Shown here: piece after piece, positions 1 to 7,028 of the stretch
How positions within the stretch are numbered: the stretch's first letter is position 1
Layout of the letters: each line of letters begins with the position of its first letter
Assembly: GCA_011049795.1 (NCBI GenBank)
Contig: DRHD01000219.1
Span: 1 to 16,932, forward strand
Direction of reading: 5' to 3'
DNA: 16,932 bases
Source of the DNA: Porticoccus sp.
Lineage (GTDB): Bacteria; Pseudomonadota; Gammaproteobacteria; Pseudomonadales; Porticoccaceae
Notes under the pieces: generated by a model
What the model saw: the letters and a program-made list of their open reading frames with translations, nothing else
Database searches by the model: none
What the model was told of the DNA's origin: nothing
Position numbers and translations under genes: made by a program

Positions 1-675
1 GAAGATGCAGCTCAAGCACAGGGGGCTCGCTACAAAAACCAGCGTGTAGGGTCGTTAGGCCATGCTGCCGCCACCAGCTTCTACCCAGGAAAGAACCTGG
101 GTGCACTGGGTGACGGAGGTGCAGTACTTACAAATGACGGAACAATTGCCAACAAAGTTAGACAACTTCGTAATTACGGGTCGACCGTCAAATATCAGCA
201 TGACCTCGCCGGTTACAACAGTCGCCTTGATGAACTCCAGGCAGCATTTCTTCGGGTTAAATTAGCTAAATTAGATACATGGAATGTTCTTCGTAGAGAG
301 GTCGCCTGTCAGTACTCAAAACTATTAGCAGATACAAGTGTTGACTTACCATTTGTACCCGAATTTGCAGAACCTGTTTGGCATCTTTATGTTATTCGCA
401 ACAAACAACGTGATACATTAAAAGAGCACCTGGAACAACAAGGGGTATCCACCGTTATTCATTACCCCACCCCGCCCCATCTGCAAGCCTGTTATCAGGA
501 TTTCCGGGGGCAACATTTACCCATTGCGGAGATGTTAGCAAATGAGGTGTTAAGTTTGCCTATGTTTCCTGGTCTGGGCGCAGCAGGACTTGAACAAGTC
601 GTGAGGGCTATAGAAGGCTTCGATAATATCTACTCGAATCGGGATTTTTTTCCTCCACCATTTCAAACTAAATAG
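1..675 (+). CDS. Sugar-nucleotide aminotransferase, DegT/DnrJ/EryC1/StrS family, FdtB/QdtB-like (5' end cut off by the window)
   Basis: Frame 1 is open from the first base to the TAG at 673-675, giving the last 224 residues of a protein that is normally about 365-375 residues. The fragment opens with EDAAQAQG, whose Asp contacts the pyridine nitrogen of PLP in this family. It continues with [16 protein letters not shown], in which Lys31 of the fragment is the expected PLP Schiff-base lysine. RNYGS and [16 protein letters not shown] follow, a wording typical of FdtB/QdtB, which aminate C-3 of dTDP-3-keto-6-deoxyhexoses to give Fuc3N or Qui3N. By family knowledge the substrate needs RmlA, RmlB and a 3,4-ketoisomerase, none of which is in view. 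Family membership is very secure. The exact sugar is an inference. Confidence 0.9.
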   Translation, partial: EDAAQAQGARYKNQRVGSLGHAAATSFYPGKNLGALGDGGAVLTNDGTIANKVRQLRNYGSTVKYQHDLAGYNSRLDELQAAFLRVKLAKLDTWNVLRREVACQYSKLLADTSVDLPFVPEFAEPVWHLYVIRNKQRDTLKEHLEQQGVSTVIHYPTPPHLQACYQDFRGQHLPIAEMLANEVLSLPMFPGLGAAGLEQVVRAIEGFDNIYSNRDFFPPPFQTK

Positions 676-701
676 ATTTTTAGTAGTATTATGCTGGTGT
701 A

Positions 702-734
702 GATTCTTTCTTCAGACGAAAGAGTTGTTTTTTT
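702..734 (+). terminator. Probable rho-independent terminator after the aminotransferase gene
   Basis: The hexamer TCTTTC (705-710) pairs with GAAAGA (718-723) around a 7-base loop. Outer A-T and G-T pairs extend the stem slightly. A run of seven T follows at 728-734. The stem is short and AT-rich, so termination may be weak. It lies 27 bases past the stop codon, where a terminator would be expected. Confidence 0.5.
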
Positions 735-1030
735 CTGTAACAATATTTTTTCGTTGAGCTTGATCCGGTAATCTATAAACTCAGGATATGATGGCAGTAT
801 ATATTTCAACAAACATGAGTGGTATTACAGCTTCTTCCATTAACTACAGCGGCTAGCGGGAAACTACCAGTCGATGCTCAACTTGGCGTCTACATTGATA
901 TGGTTGGCTTAGTTGAGAACACTTCCTAGCCAGAGGCTACGCTTCATCAAATACGTACATAGTAACGTGTTTTCATTTTACAGGTTCGAATTCGCTGTAA
1001 CGGTAGAGAAATGACTCAAAGGCACTCCAA
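735..1030. other. Gap without a recognisable gene
   Basis: No gene is recognised. One short open stretch (819-929, + strand, GTG start, 36 residues) has a protein-like composition containing GKLPVDAQLGVYIDMVG, but it has no good ribosome binding site and I recognise no family. The same frame opens again after stops and ends in a 7-codon ORF at 1011-1034 whose TGA overlaps the next gene's start as ATGA. A TATAAA at 774-779 could be a -10 element, but the nearest TTGAGC (754-759) is only 14 bases away, so no promoter is called. The region could be decayed coding sequence or a leader. Confidence 0.4.
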
Positions 1031-2782
1031 ATGAACGTTCTTCCTAGTCATGGCATTGTAAAAGATGCCTTGAAAGATAGGTATGCAGTTTTTTTTGTAA
1101 TTTCTCTGTATGTATGCATGTATAGCGTCTCTTTGTTGGCACGAATCTCTGACGTAGAATTTATGGGAGTTGATGAGAGGTCCATCATCAACTCACTACA
1201 CGGCCTGTTCAGCGGCCCTCTATATAACATGAATGAGCAGTATCACTCGAAAGTATACGGCTGGACATACTTTTCGATTAACTTCATGGTTATTTCACCC
1301 TTAAAGTTATTACAGGTCGAAAGTTCGCTTGTTTATAATATTGTGATCCGGGGTGTTTTGTTTTTGATAGGAATGGCAGCTTCTATAACTTTTTACGTGA
1401 TATCAAGAAAGTTTTTTAATCGCATTATTGCACTACTTATCACGGTATATTTTTTGACCCATCCTGTCATTTCATACTTTTTTTTAAATATACACCCTGA
1501 AAGTACCGGTCTATTGTTCTATTTTTTTGGTTTGTATTGCTTGCTAGAATATTTTTCAACAAGCAATAAGCAGCTGTGTTTGTATATCTTTGGACTAATA
1601 TTTTTTTGGCTGTCTGCGTTGTCAAAACAACCGTTCGCAGTGCTTACAGTGTTTACATTTATTTTGTTTCCTGTTCACTACCTGAAATCAAGAAGATTGA
1701 CAATCAGTGCGTGCATAGGTCAGAAATCAACTTGGGTATTGTTAGCTCTGTCGATTGCTATAGCCTTTCTTATCCTACTCGTAGTGCATCCGTATTCAAT
1801 TCTGGATTTCCCGTCTTTCTTAGAGGGTCAGTTAAGGCCGCTCAGTCATTCGACTGCGCGCACACTTGAAGATGCGGCAGCTCTTTGGTATAGCCAACTC
1901 AAAAATCATCCAATAGTCTTAATTAATTTTTCTTTGGTAATTTTGTTACCCTTCGGCAGAATCTTGCGATTTCAGCCCCTTTTTATATATAGCCTTGTTG
2001 CCTCATGTGCAAGTACTTTGTTATTCATGTATATGCAAAAGCGGTTTGTCAATGTGAACTATTTATACCCTATTTATCCCTTATTTATATGGAATATTGC
2101 CTACGTTTTACAAGCACTTTTTTTGCGCCGTTTCTCTGAAAATCAGAGGCTTGTGGTTGGGTTTCTTGCCTTGCCTCTCGTTCTTTTATGTGGCCAAAAT
2201 ATAGTATTGAATACACTCGAGTCAGCTTACTCTGCCTATGCGAGATACCAAATGGACGGGAGCTCTACGAAAAACCAGAGCTATACTTTTATAAACTTCT
2301 TGCCGTCTGAGACCCGATTATTATACATGCCAACTGTTGCTGTCCCCGATAAGTATAAAGCGAACAGCTGTCACGTCTGGAGGAACTGCAACTCTGTTTC
2401 AGGAATGGCGGAGTTTGCACCAGAATACATATTTGTCAGCTGGGGGTATCAGCACTTCAATCCGGAAGTTTTGGACAACTACATGACGACTGAAAAGTAC
2501 GAATTGGTCCATGAATATCGTGGTGGTTCAACGCTGAATGATAAATGCGGCTTGCCCAAGTATAAGTTAAAACGACAGTTAGAAAAGAGGCAAAACAAGG
2601 ATCGAATGGATCATCGAAAAGAATTGCAGCGCAGTGAATATAGTGTTTTTGAGAACCTTTCATACCAAAGTAATCATCGCAGAATAGAGGATTGTCTGTC
2701 GCGGTTCGACGAGGTCTCCCGCATCAAAGGCTCAGGTAAGTATGTCGGACATGATATAGAAGTATGGAAGAGAGTTAATTGA
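1031..2782 (+). CDS. Membrane glycosyltransferase of the GT-C fold (ArnT/PMT-like)
   Basis: This 583-residue protein has roughly 12 predicted hydrophobic segments between residues 19 and 394, followed by a soluble tail of about 185 residues. An acidic pair sits just after the first membrane segment (GVDER, Asp48-Glu49). That is where GT-C enzymes such as ArnT and the PMTs carry their catalytic Asp or Glu in the first periplasmic loop. HPESTG at 155-160 is also loop-like. GT-C enzymes use polyprenyl-phosphate sugars and act on the periplasmic face. The ArnC/GtrB-like enzyme encoded next would be the natural donor-maker. The gene is AT-rich with many T-runs and its sequence is divergent, which suggests transfer. 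The ATG is preceded by AAAGG about 9 bases upstream. The last 40 residues are highly charged and unassigned. The acceptor is unknown. Confidence 0.72.
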   Translation: MNVLPSHGIVKDALKDRYAVFFVISLYVCMYSVSLLARISDVEFMGVDERSIINSLHGLFSGPLYNMNEQYHSKVYGWTYFSINFMVISPLKLLQVESSLVYNIVIRGVLFLIGMAASITFYVISRKFFNRIIALLITVYFLTHPVISYFFLNIHPESTGLLFYFFGLYCLLEYFSTSNKQLCLYIFGLIFFWLSALSKQPFAVLTVFTFILFPVHYLKSRRLTISACIGQKSTWVLLALSIAIAFLILLVVHPYSILDFPSFLEGQLRPLSHSTARTLEDAAALWYSQLKNHPIVLINFSLVILLPFGRILRFQPLFIYSLVASCASTLLFMYMQKRFVNVNYLYPIYPLFIWNIAYVLQALFLRRFSENQRLVVGFLALPLVLLCGQNIVLNTLESAYSAYARYQMDGSSTKNQSYTFINFLPSETRLLYMPTVAVPDKYKANSCHVWRNCNSVSGMAEFAPEYIFVSWGYQHFNPEVLDNYMTTEKYELVHEYRGGSTLNDKCGLPKYKLKRQLEKRQNKDRMDHRKELQRSEYSVFENLSYQSNHRRIEDCLSRFDEVSRIKGSGKYVGHDIEVWKRVN

Positions 2783-2855
2783 TAATAGTATCAGTCGGAA
2801 ATGCTTGTTTCTGTCTCGATCAATCGAACCCGGCAACTAGTGTTTGAGTAAAATT

Positions 2856-3776
2856 ATGAAAAAATACAGTGTAGTCATCCCCGTTTATAACAGTGAAGAA
2901 GTCATCTCCGAGACTGCCAGGCAAGTTCGTGACTTTTTTCTAGAAAAGGGCATGCAGTACGAAATCATTCTTGTTAATGACGGTAGTAGTGATAATAGTT
3001 GGGGCGTCATTTCAAAACTGGCAGCAGCGCACGCTGAGGTGGTAGCAATATCACTATTGAAAAACTATGGGCAGCACAATGCGAATCTCTGTGGCTTTAG
3101 GAAAGCTACTGGAGATTACATAATTACGATGGATGACGACTTACAGAATCCGCCTAATGAAATAGAAAAACTAATCGATACTGTGGGGGCGGAATACGAT
3201 CTTGTGATTGGACGCTTTAAAAGCAAACAACATTCTTTTTTTCGGCGTATAGGTAGCCGTTTTGTTGGATGGATTAATAGGAAGGTTTTTGATGTTGAAG
3301 ACAGTCTTGTTTTAACCAATTTCCGTATAATTCGACGAGATGTTGTGGATCGCGTTTGCCGTGATCATTCAGCTGCACCATATATTCCTGGACTAGTACT
3401 CAAATTTTCTTCGAATCGTTGCAATGTGTTAGTAAATCATCAGCCAAGGGGTTACGGTACTAGTAATTACACGTTGCGCAAAATTCTACGATTGGTCGCA
3501 ACAATTCTATTTAATCACTCTACAATTCCTTTGCGCTTCGGTGCGGTGTTTGGGTTTTCAGTTGCGGGGGTAAGTTTTTTTCTTGGCTTGTACTATTTAA
3601 TGCTCGCATTAGTCGATATTAGAAGCACTCCGGGGTGGTCAACTTTGGTGGTGTTGATTTCATTTTTCAACGGCATTCTAATCATGTTGCTGAGTATCAT
3701 TGGTGAGTATCTTGTTCGCGTACTGCGCGAGCAAGGGGCGGGGCAAAGCTATGAGATTAGTGAGATTGTGGAGTAG
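2856..3776 (+). CDS. Polyprenyl-phosphate glycosyltransferase, GT2 (ArnC/GtrB/DPM1-like)
   Basis: This GT2 enzyme probably transfers a sugar from a nucleotide donor to undecaprenyl phosphate on the cytoplasmic face. From the ATG at 2856 it is 306 residues. It shows VVIPVYN at the N-terminus, NDGSSDNSW at 41-49, the metal-binding MDDDLQNPP with Asp93-Asp95, and the GtrB/ArnC-type region RGYGTSNYTLRKIL at 198-211. Two C-terminal membrane segments follow (about 227-250 and 262-285), ending in GEYLVRVL as in this subfamily. A TTG at 2844 would add four residues. I prefer 2856 because a GAG lies 7 bases upstream and the family motif starts right after MKKYS. The stop overlaps the next GTG by one base, so the two are probably translationally coupled. 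Confidence 0.88.
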   Translation: MKKYSVVIPVYNSEEVISETARQVRDFFLEKGMQYEIILVNDGSSDNSWGVISKLAAAHAEVVAISLLKNYGQHNANLCGFRKATGDYIITMDDDLQNPPNEIEKLIDTVGAEYDLVIGRFKSKQHSFFRRIGSRFVGWINRKVFDVEDSLVLTNFRIIRRDVVDRVCRDHSAAPYIPGLVLKFSSNRCNVLVNHQPRGYGTSNYTLRKILRLVATILFNHSTIPLRFGAVFGFSVAGVSFFLGLYYLMLALVDIRSTPGWSTLVVLISFFNGILIMLLSIIGEYLVRVLREQGAGQSYEISEIVE

Positions 3777-4534
3777 TGAATAATATCTTCATTGTCGGCG
3801 CTCAGCGCTCCGGCACCACCTATCTCTATCATATTCTCAATAGCCATCCCCAGGTGACTATGGCTCAGCCTATTCGGCCCGAACCTAAGTTTTTTCTGGA
3901 TGAAAAGCAGTATGGCAATGGACGATCCTTCTATGAGGATAAATATTTTTCAAGTTATCCGCTAGAAACACGTTATCTTGGAGAAAAAAGCACTTCTTAT
4001 ATAGAGAGTTCTGCGGCGGCGCAGCGGATTCACGATTTTTATCCCGATGCTCGCGTGGTGATTATTCTGCGCGACCCAGTGCTGCGGGCATGGTCTAACT
4101 ATCGTTTCAGTGTTCAGAACGGCCTGGAATCGCTGGATTTTGAGAGCGCCATCGCAGCAGAGCGGGAGCGTATAAAAGACGCTGCTTTTGGCTCATCAGT
4201 TAACCCCTATGCTTATCGCCGCCGAGGCCAGTACATGGATTTCATAGAGGACTACCTCAAGGTTTTCGATAGCGGCCAGTTATATGTCGTGATTTTTGAG
4301 GAAATTGTCGGCAGTTTGACCGGTGTGCAAAGTTTGTATCGCTGGTTAGGCGTTGATAATGATTTTTCCCCAGCGGCGCTGGGCGAAGTTTTTAACCCCG
4401 CCGACAAGGAAGAGGTGGCACCCACTGCCGTTTTGCGCGACCTGGCCTTTGGTTATCAGCAATCATTGGAAAGGCTAGAAAAACATCTTGGTCGCCCTAT
4501 CAGTAACTGGCGCCGTAGCTGGGAGGCTCTGTGA
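3776..4534 (+). CDS. PAPS-dependent sulfotransferase (first of two)
   Basis: This 252-residue cytosolic sulfotransferase would move a sulfuryl group from PAPS to an acceptor, here probably a sugar or glycolipid intermediate. The 5'-phosphosulfate loop is GAQRSGTTYL at residues 8-17. PKFF follows (Lys38, a position often catalytic in heparan-type sulfotransferases). The 3'-phosphate site is IILRDPVLRAWSNYR, with Arg99 and Ser107. A GQYMDFIEDYL stretch further on is common in bacterial polysaccharide sulfotransferases. The GTG start overlaps the preceding stop (TAGTG) and has TGGAG just upstream. The stop overlaps the next GTG start. Substrate and position of sulfation cannot be read from the sequence. 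Confidence 0.88.
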   Translation: MNNIFIVGAQRSGTTYLYHILNSHPQVTMAQPIRPEPKFFLDEKQYGNGRSFYEDKYFSSYPLETRYLGEKSTSYIESSAAAQRIHDFYPDARVVIILRDPVLRAWSNYRFSVQNGLESLDFESAIAAERERIKDAAFGSSVNPYAYRRRGQYMDFIEDYLKVFDSGQLYVVIFEEIVGSLTGVQSLYRWLGVDNDFSPAALGEVFNPADKEEVAPTAVLRDLAFGYQQSLERLEKHLGRPISNWRRSWEAL

Positions 4535-4890
4535 TATCGAACCCTATTTTTGCTGTCACAGTCACGGTGATATTGGGGCTGATGAGTGCGGTTTCGCTGA
4601 AGACTGCATCATCTCAGCCAGAAGATTCATGGCAAATTATAAGCTTGCTTTTCTTTGCTGTACTGTTTGTAAACGGCTTGAGGTTTGTCATTTGGGGTTA
4701 TGTGCACAAACGACACCCGGTTAGCCTGAGCTATCCGCTCGGCAGTACCTTTTTTCCACTGGTTCTTCTGATAGGACATTTTATTTACGGTGAGCCGGTT
4801 AGCGCGCAAAAGCTGGTTGGAGCTGCCATCATTATGCTGGGTGTTGCAATGCTGGTTCTCAGCGAGAGGGGGGGGCATGTTTCGACTTAA
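4531..4890 (+). CDS. Small DMT/SMR-type membrane protein, ArnE/ArnF-like flippase subunit A
   Basis: This protein of 119 residues has four predicted membrane segments (about 5-24, 35-57, 67-87 and 92-111). A GEP motif at 87-89, before the last helix, is typical of half-size EamA/SMR proteins such as ArnE and ArnF. Those work as pairs to flip an undecaprenyl-phosphate amino sugar. The GTG start is supported by a strong GGGAGG at 4521-4526 and overlaps the upstream stop as GTGA. A second four-helix protein is encoded at 5437-5742, so a heterodimer is plausible. The 3' end contains a G8 tract and overlaps the acyltransferase gene by 14 bases. A drug-efflux role is possible from the family alone, but the context argues for lipid-linked sugar transport. 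Confidence 0.75.
   Translation: MISNPIFAVTVTVILGLMSAVSLKTASSQPEDSWQIISLLFFAVLFVNGLRFVIWGYVHKRHPVSLSYPLGSTFFPLVLLIGHFIYGEPVSAQKLVGAAIIMLGVAMLVLSERGGHVST
4868..4875 (+). repeat. G8 tract at the transporter/acyltransferase overlap
   Basis: Eight consecutive G lie inside the last codons of the transporter gene (Arg-Gly-Gly) and one base before the acyltransferase ATG at 4877, so they also fall in its ribosome-binding region. Removing one G would put the transporter frame directly into the acyltransferase frame at its Met. Confidence 0.9.
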
Positions 4891-5440
4891 ACAATTTTTG
4901 TACCGAAATCATTACGCTAAGAGCATGGCAAACAGTCTCTATGTCTACCTGATTTTTTTGTTTCATGCAGTTGTGAACTGGCTGCCGGGAGGGGTACGTG
5001 TTGCTTTTTTTAGGATCCTTTTACAACAATGTGGGAGGCACGTTTTTTTTGATCACAACATTTATATAAAGCTTCCTTGGTTAGTCTCGATTGGAGATTC
5101 AGTAGTACTTAATCGTGGTGTTGAGATATATAGTGACTTCTTTAGTAAATCGATGGTTCGAATTGGTTCTGGAGTCAGGCTGGCACCCAACGTTCAGATC
5201 CACGCATCTGGACATGAGCTTGATTCGGGAGAATACCTGCATCAAGGGGCAGAGGTGGTTATCGGCTCTGACGTTTGGGTTGGGGCTAGCGCAATTATTC
5301 TTTCAGGCGTTACCATCGGCGAGGGCTGTGTCGTTGCAGCCGGGAGTGTGGTGACTGAAAGTATTCCTCCCTATTCCTTAGCAGCGGGTGTGCCAGCGGT
5401 GGTCAAAAAATCCATTTCTGTTGTTGGCAATGAACTATGA
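4877..5440 (+). CDS. Hexapeptide-repeat (left-handed beta-helix) acyltransferase, WbbJ/WcaF-like
   Basis: This 187-residue enzyme probably transfers an acetyl or other acyl group from acyl-CoA to a sugar. After an N-terminal part with a hydrophobic stretch (about 22-36) come imperfect hexapeptide turns. These include IGSGVRLAPNVQIHASGHE (about 97-114, His109 and His113 being catalytic candidates), VIGSDVWVGASAIILSGV and IGEGCVVAAGSVVT. The closing IPPYSLAAGVPAVVKK is the usual end of this family. The frame is open back to 4790, but that would run through the transporter gene. The ATG at 4877 matches family length and has a G-rich leader. Next to wecE it could N-acylate the 4-amino group. WbbJ/WcaF-like relatives are O-acetyltransferases, so the site is open. 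Its stop overlaps the next ATG as ATGA. Confidence 0.85.
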   Translation: MFRLKQFLYRNHYAKSMANSLYVYLIFLFHAVVNWLPGGVRVAFFRILLQQCGRHVFFDHNIYIKLPWLVSIGDSVVLNRGVEIYSDFFSKSMVRIGSGVRLAPNVQIHASGHELDSGEYLHQGAEVVIGSDVWVGASAIILSGVTIGEGCVVAAGSVVTESIPPYSLAAGVPAVVKKSISVVGNEL

Positions 5441-5742
5441 CGATGCTTCCTTTGGCGCTGGCGATTGCTTCAACGGCAGGCGCGCAGATCCTATATAAAC
5501 TGTTTTTTTTGCGGAAGGGGAAAATCTATCTCGTAGGGGCTTTGGTATTATTTTGTTTAGCGCCGTTTATGAGTTACATAGCACTAAAACAATGGCCCTT
5601 GAGTACAGTCTACATGGCCACCGCACTGACCTATGTGTTGACGCTTATTTTAGCAAAATTTGTATTGGGTGAATCGATCAATCGCCGCAAGGCTCTGGCA
5701 ATTATTCTGATAGTTAGTGGCGTCGTCATCTTTAATTTTTAA
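5437..5742 (+). CDS. Small DMT/SMR-type membrane protein, ArnE/ArnF-like flippase subunit B
   Basis: This 101-residue protein has four predicted membrane segments (about 3-24, 30-49, 56-76 and 83-100). A GES motif at 78-80, before the last helix, occupies the same position as the GEP of the protein at 4531-4890. Helix 1 contains AGAQILYKLFF, reminiscent of the start of ArnE/SMR proteins. By family knowledge such proteins dimerise, and the pairing of two different short members suggests a heterodimeric flippase as in ArnE-ArnF. The pair is split by the acyltransferase gene, with coupled ATGA and overlapping junctions. The ATG at 5437 is preceded only by weak ribosome-binding sequence, so translation may depend on coupling to the acyltransferase. 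Confidence 0.75.
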   Translation: MTMLPLALAIASTAGAQILYKLFFLRKGKIYLVGALVLFCLAPFMSYIALKQWPLSTVYMATALTYVLTLILAKFVLGESINRRKALAIILIVSGVVIFNF

Positions 5743-5759
5743 GGGTTTACTGAATATTT

Positions 5760-6896
5760 ATGGATATCCGCTTTAATTTTCCTTATCAAGTTGGCTCCGA
5801 GGCTGACTATATCCGCGATGCTCTTGCGTGCGGGCGACTTGCCGGAGACGGCGCTTACACGAAAAAGTGTTCTGAGTTACTTGAGTCCTATTTGGGGACT
5901 GGCAAGGTATTATTGACGCACTCTTGCACAGCTGCGCTGGAAATGGCTGCTATCCTGGCCGATATCCAGCCCGGTGACGAAGTGATCATGCCTTCCTACA
6001 CTTTCGTCTCCACGGCAAATGCATTTGTGCTTAGGGGGGGGGTTCCTGTTTTCATTGATATTCGCCCTGACACCTTAAATATAAATGAACGCTTGATTGA
6101 GGCTGCAATCACACCGCGAACCAAAGCTATCGTGCCAGTTCACTATGCGGGAGTCGCCTGTGAGATGGATATCATCCTGGATATAGCGCAACGCCATGAT
6201 TTGCTTGTCATTGAGGATGCCGCTCAGGCCCTTGGCAGCAGTTATAACGGGCGCATGCTCGGTACTCTAGGGGACTTGGCAACCTTCAGTTTTCATGAGA
6301 CCAAGAACATTGTTTCTGGCGAGGGGGGGGCACTGGTTATTAACAATCCCCGCTTTGTCGAACGAGCAGAGATCATCCGCGAGAAGGGGACAAATCGATC
6401 TCAGTTTTTCCGCGGTGCGGTAGATAAATACACCTGGGTTGATGTGGGGTCATCCTATCTTCCCAGTGAGCTTGTGGCTGCATTTCTCTATGCTCAACTG
6501 CAGCATATTGACGAGATAAACGGTAAGCGAATGACGATTTGGCAGCAATATGCAGCCACCTTAAAAGGTTTGGCCAGTGAAGGGCTGATAACGCTCTCTT
6601 CTCTTCCGGTTGGCTGCACGCACAATGCCCATATGTTTTATCTTCTTGCGCGTACGAAAACAGAGCAAATTGAGTTGCTTGCCTATTTGAAGCAGCATGG
6701 GATCAATGCCGTTTTTCACTATATCCCCCTTCATGCCACCGACGCGGGATTGAGGTTTGGCAGAGTTGGTTCCGCAATGCCGGTGACTGAAGATCTGCCC
6801 TGGCGGTTGATCAGGCTACCAATTTATCCGGATCTGAGTAGCGCGGATGTCGTGAAAGTGTGTGGAAATCTCATTGGGGCGCTGAAGGGTGATTGA
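5760..6896 (+). CDS. wecE: dTDP-4-amino-4,6-dideoxygalactose transaminase (WecE/RffA)
   Basis: This PLP enzyme converts dTDP-4-keto-6-deoxy-D-glucose to dTDP-4-amino-4,6-dideoxy-D-galactose (dTDP-Fuc4N) with glutamate as amino donor. It has 378 residues, against about 376 in E. coli WecE. Visible motifs are THSCTAALEMAA (53-64), DEVIMPSYTFVSTANAF (73-89), VHYAGVACEMD (127-137), IEDAAQALGSSYNGR with Asp153 (151-165), and FHETKNIVSGEGGAL with Lys182 as the Schiff-base lysine. SSYLPSELVAAFLYAQL follows at 231-247. All are close to the WecE subfamily and unlike the FdtB-type enzyme at the left edge. Two long G tracts lie in the coding sequence. In other bacteria the product feeds enterobacterial common antigen. 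Here no wecD-type GNAT or wecF is seen, so another use of Fuc4N is likely. Confidence 0.9.
   Translation: MDIRFNFPYQVGSEADYIRDALACGRLAGDGAYTKKCSELLESYLGTGKVLLTHSCTAALEMAAILADIQPGDEVIMPSYTFVSTANAFVLRGGVPVFIDIRPDTLNINERLIEAAITPRTKAIVPVHYAGVACEMDIILDIAQRHDLLVIEDAAQALGSSYNGRMLGTLGDLATFSFHETKNIVSGEGGALVINNPRFVERAEIIREKGTNRSQFFRGAVDKYTWVDVGSSYLPSELVAAFLYAQLQHIDEINGKRMTIWQQYAATLKGLASEGLITLSSLPVGCTHNAHMFYLLARTKTEQIELLAYLKQHGINAVFHYIPLHATDAGLRFGRVGSAMPVTEDLPWRLIRLPIYPDLSSADVVKVCGNLIGALKGD
6034..6042 (+). repeat. G9 tract inside wecE
   Basis: Nine consecutive G encode part of Arg92-Gly93-Gly94-Val95. Any change of length not divisible by three would truncate the aminotransferase shortly afterwards. 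In the copy shown the frame is intact. Confidence 0.9.
6323..6330 (+). repeat. G8 tract inside wecE
   Basis: Eight consecutive G encode the end of Glu188, Gly189-Gly190 and the first base of Ala191, a few residues after the catalytic Lys182. It is the second long G tract in this gene and the third within about 1.5 kb. Confidence 0.9.
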
Positions 6897-7028
6897 AAGT
6901 TCAGGTAGGCGCTACGAGTTGTAAGTTTCATGTGCACGTGCGGACGTGTTTGTTTGTAATTGACATTGTGAAGGCCTGCGTGCAGATTTTGAATATTGGT
7001 GCCGGGTTATCTTAAGGGTCGTAAAGTT

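Noticed and set aside
1001..1010. CGGTAG as an ops/JUMPstart element for the sugar locus
   Set aside because: Only part of the ops core is present, with no wider JUMPstart sequence, and it lies inside the locus rather than at its head.
4790..4876. Longer acyltransferase starting inside the transporter gene
   Set aside because: The extra 29 residues are out-of-frame transporter sequence. The ATG at 4877 fits family length.
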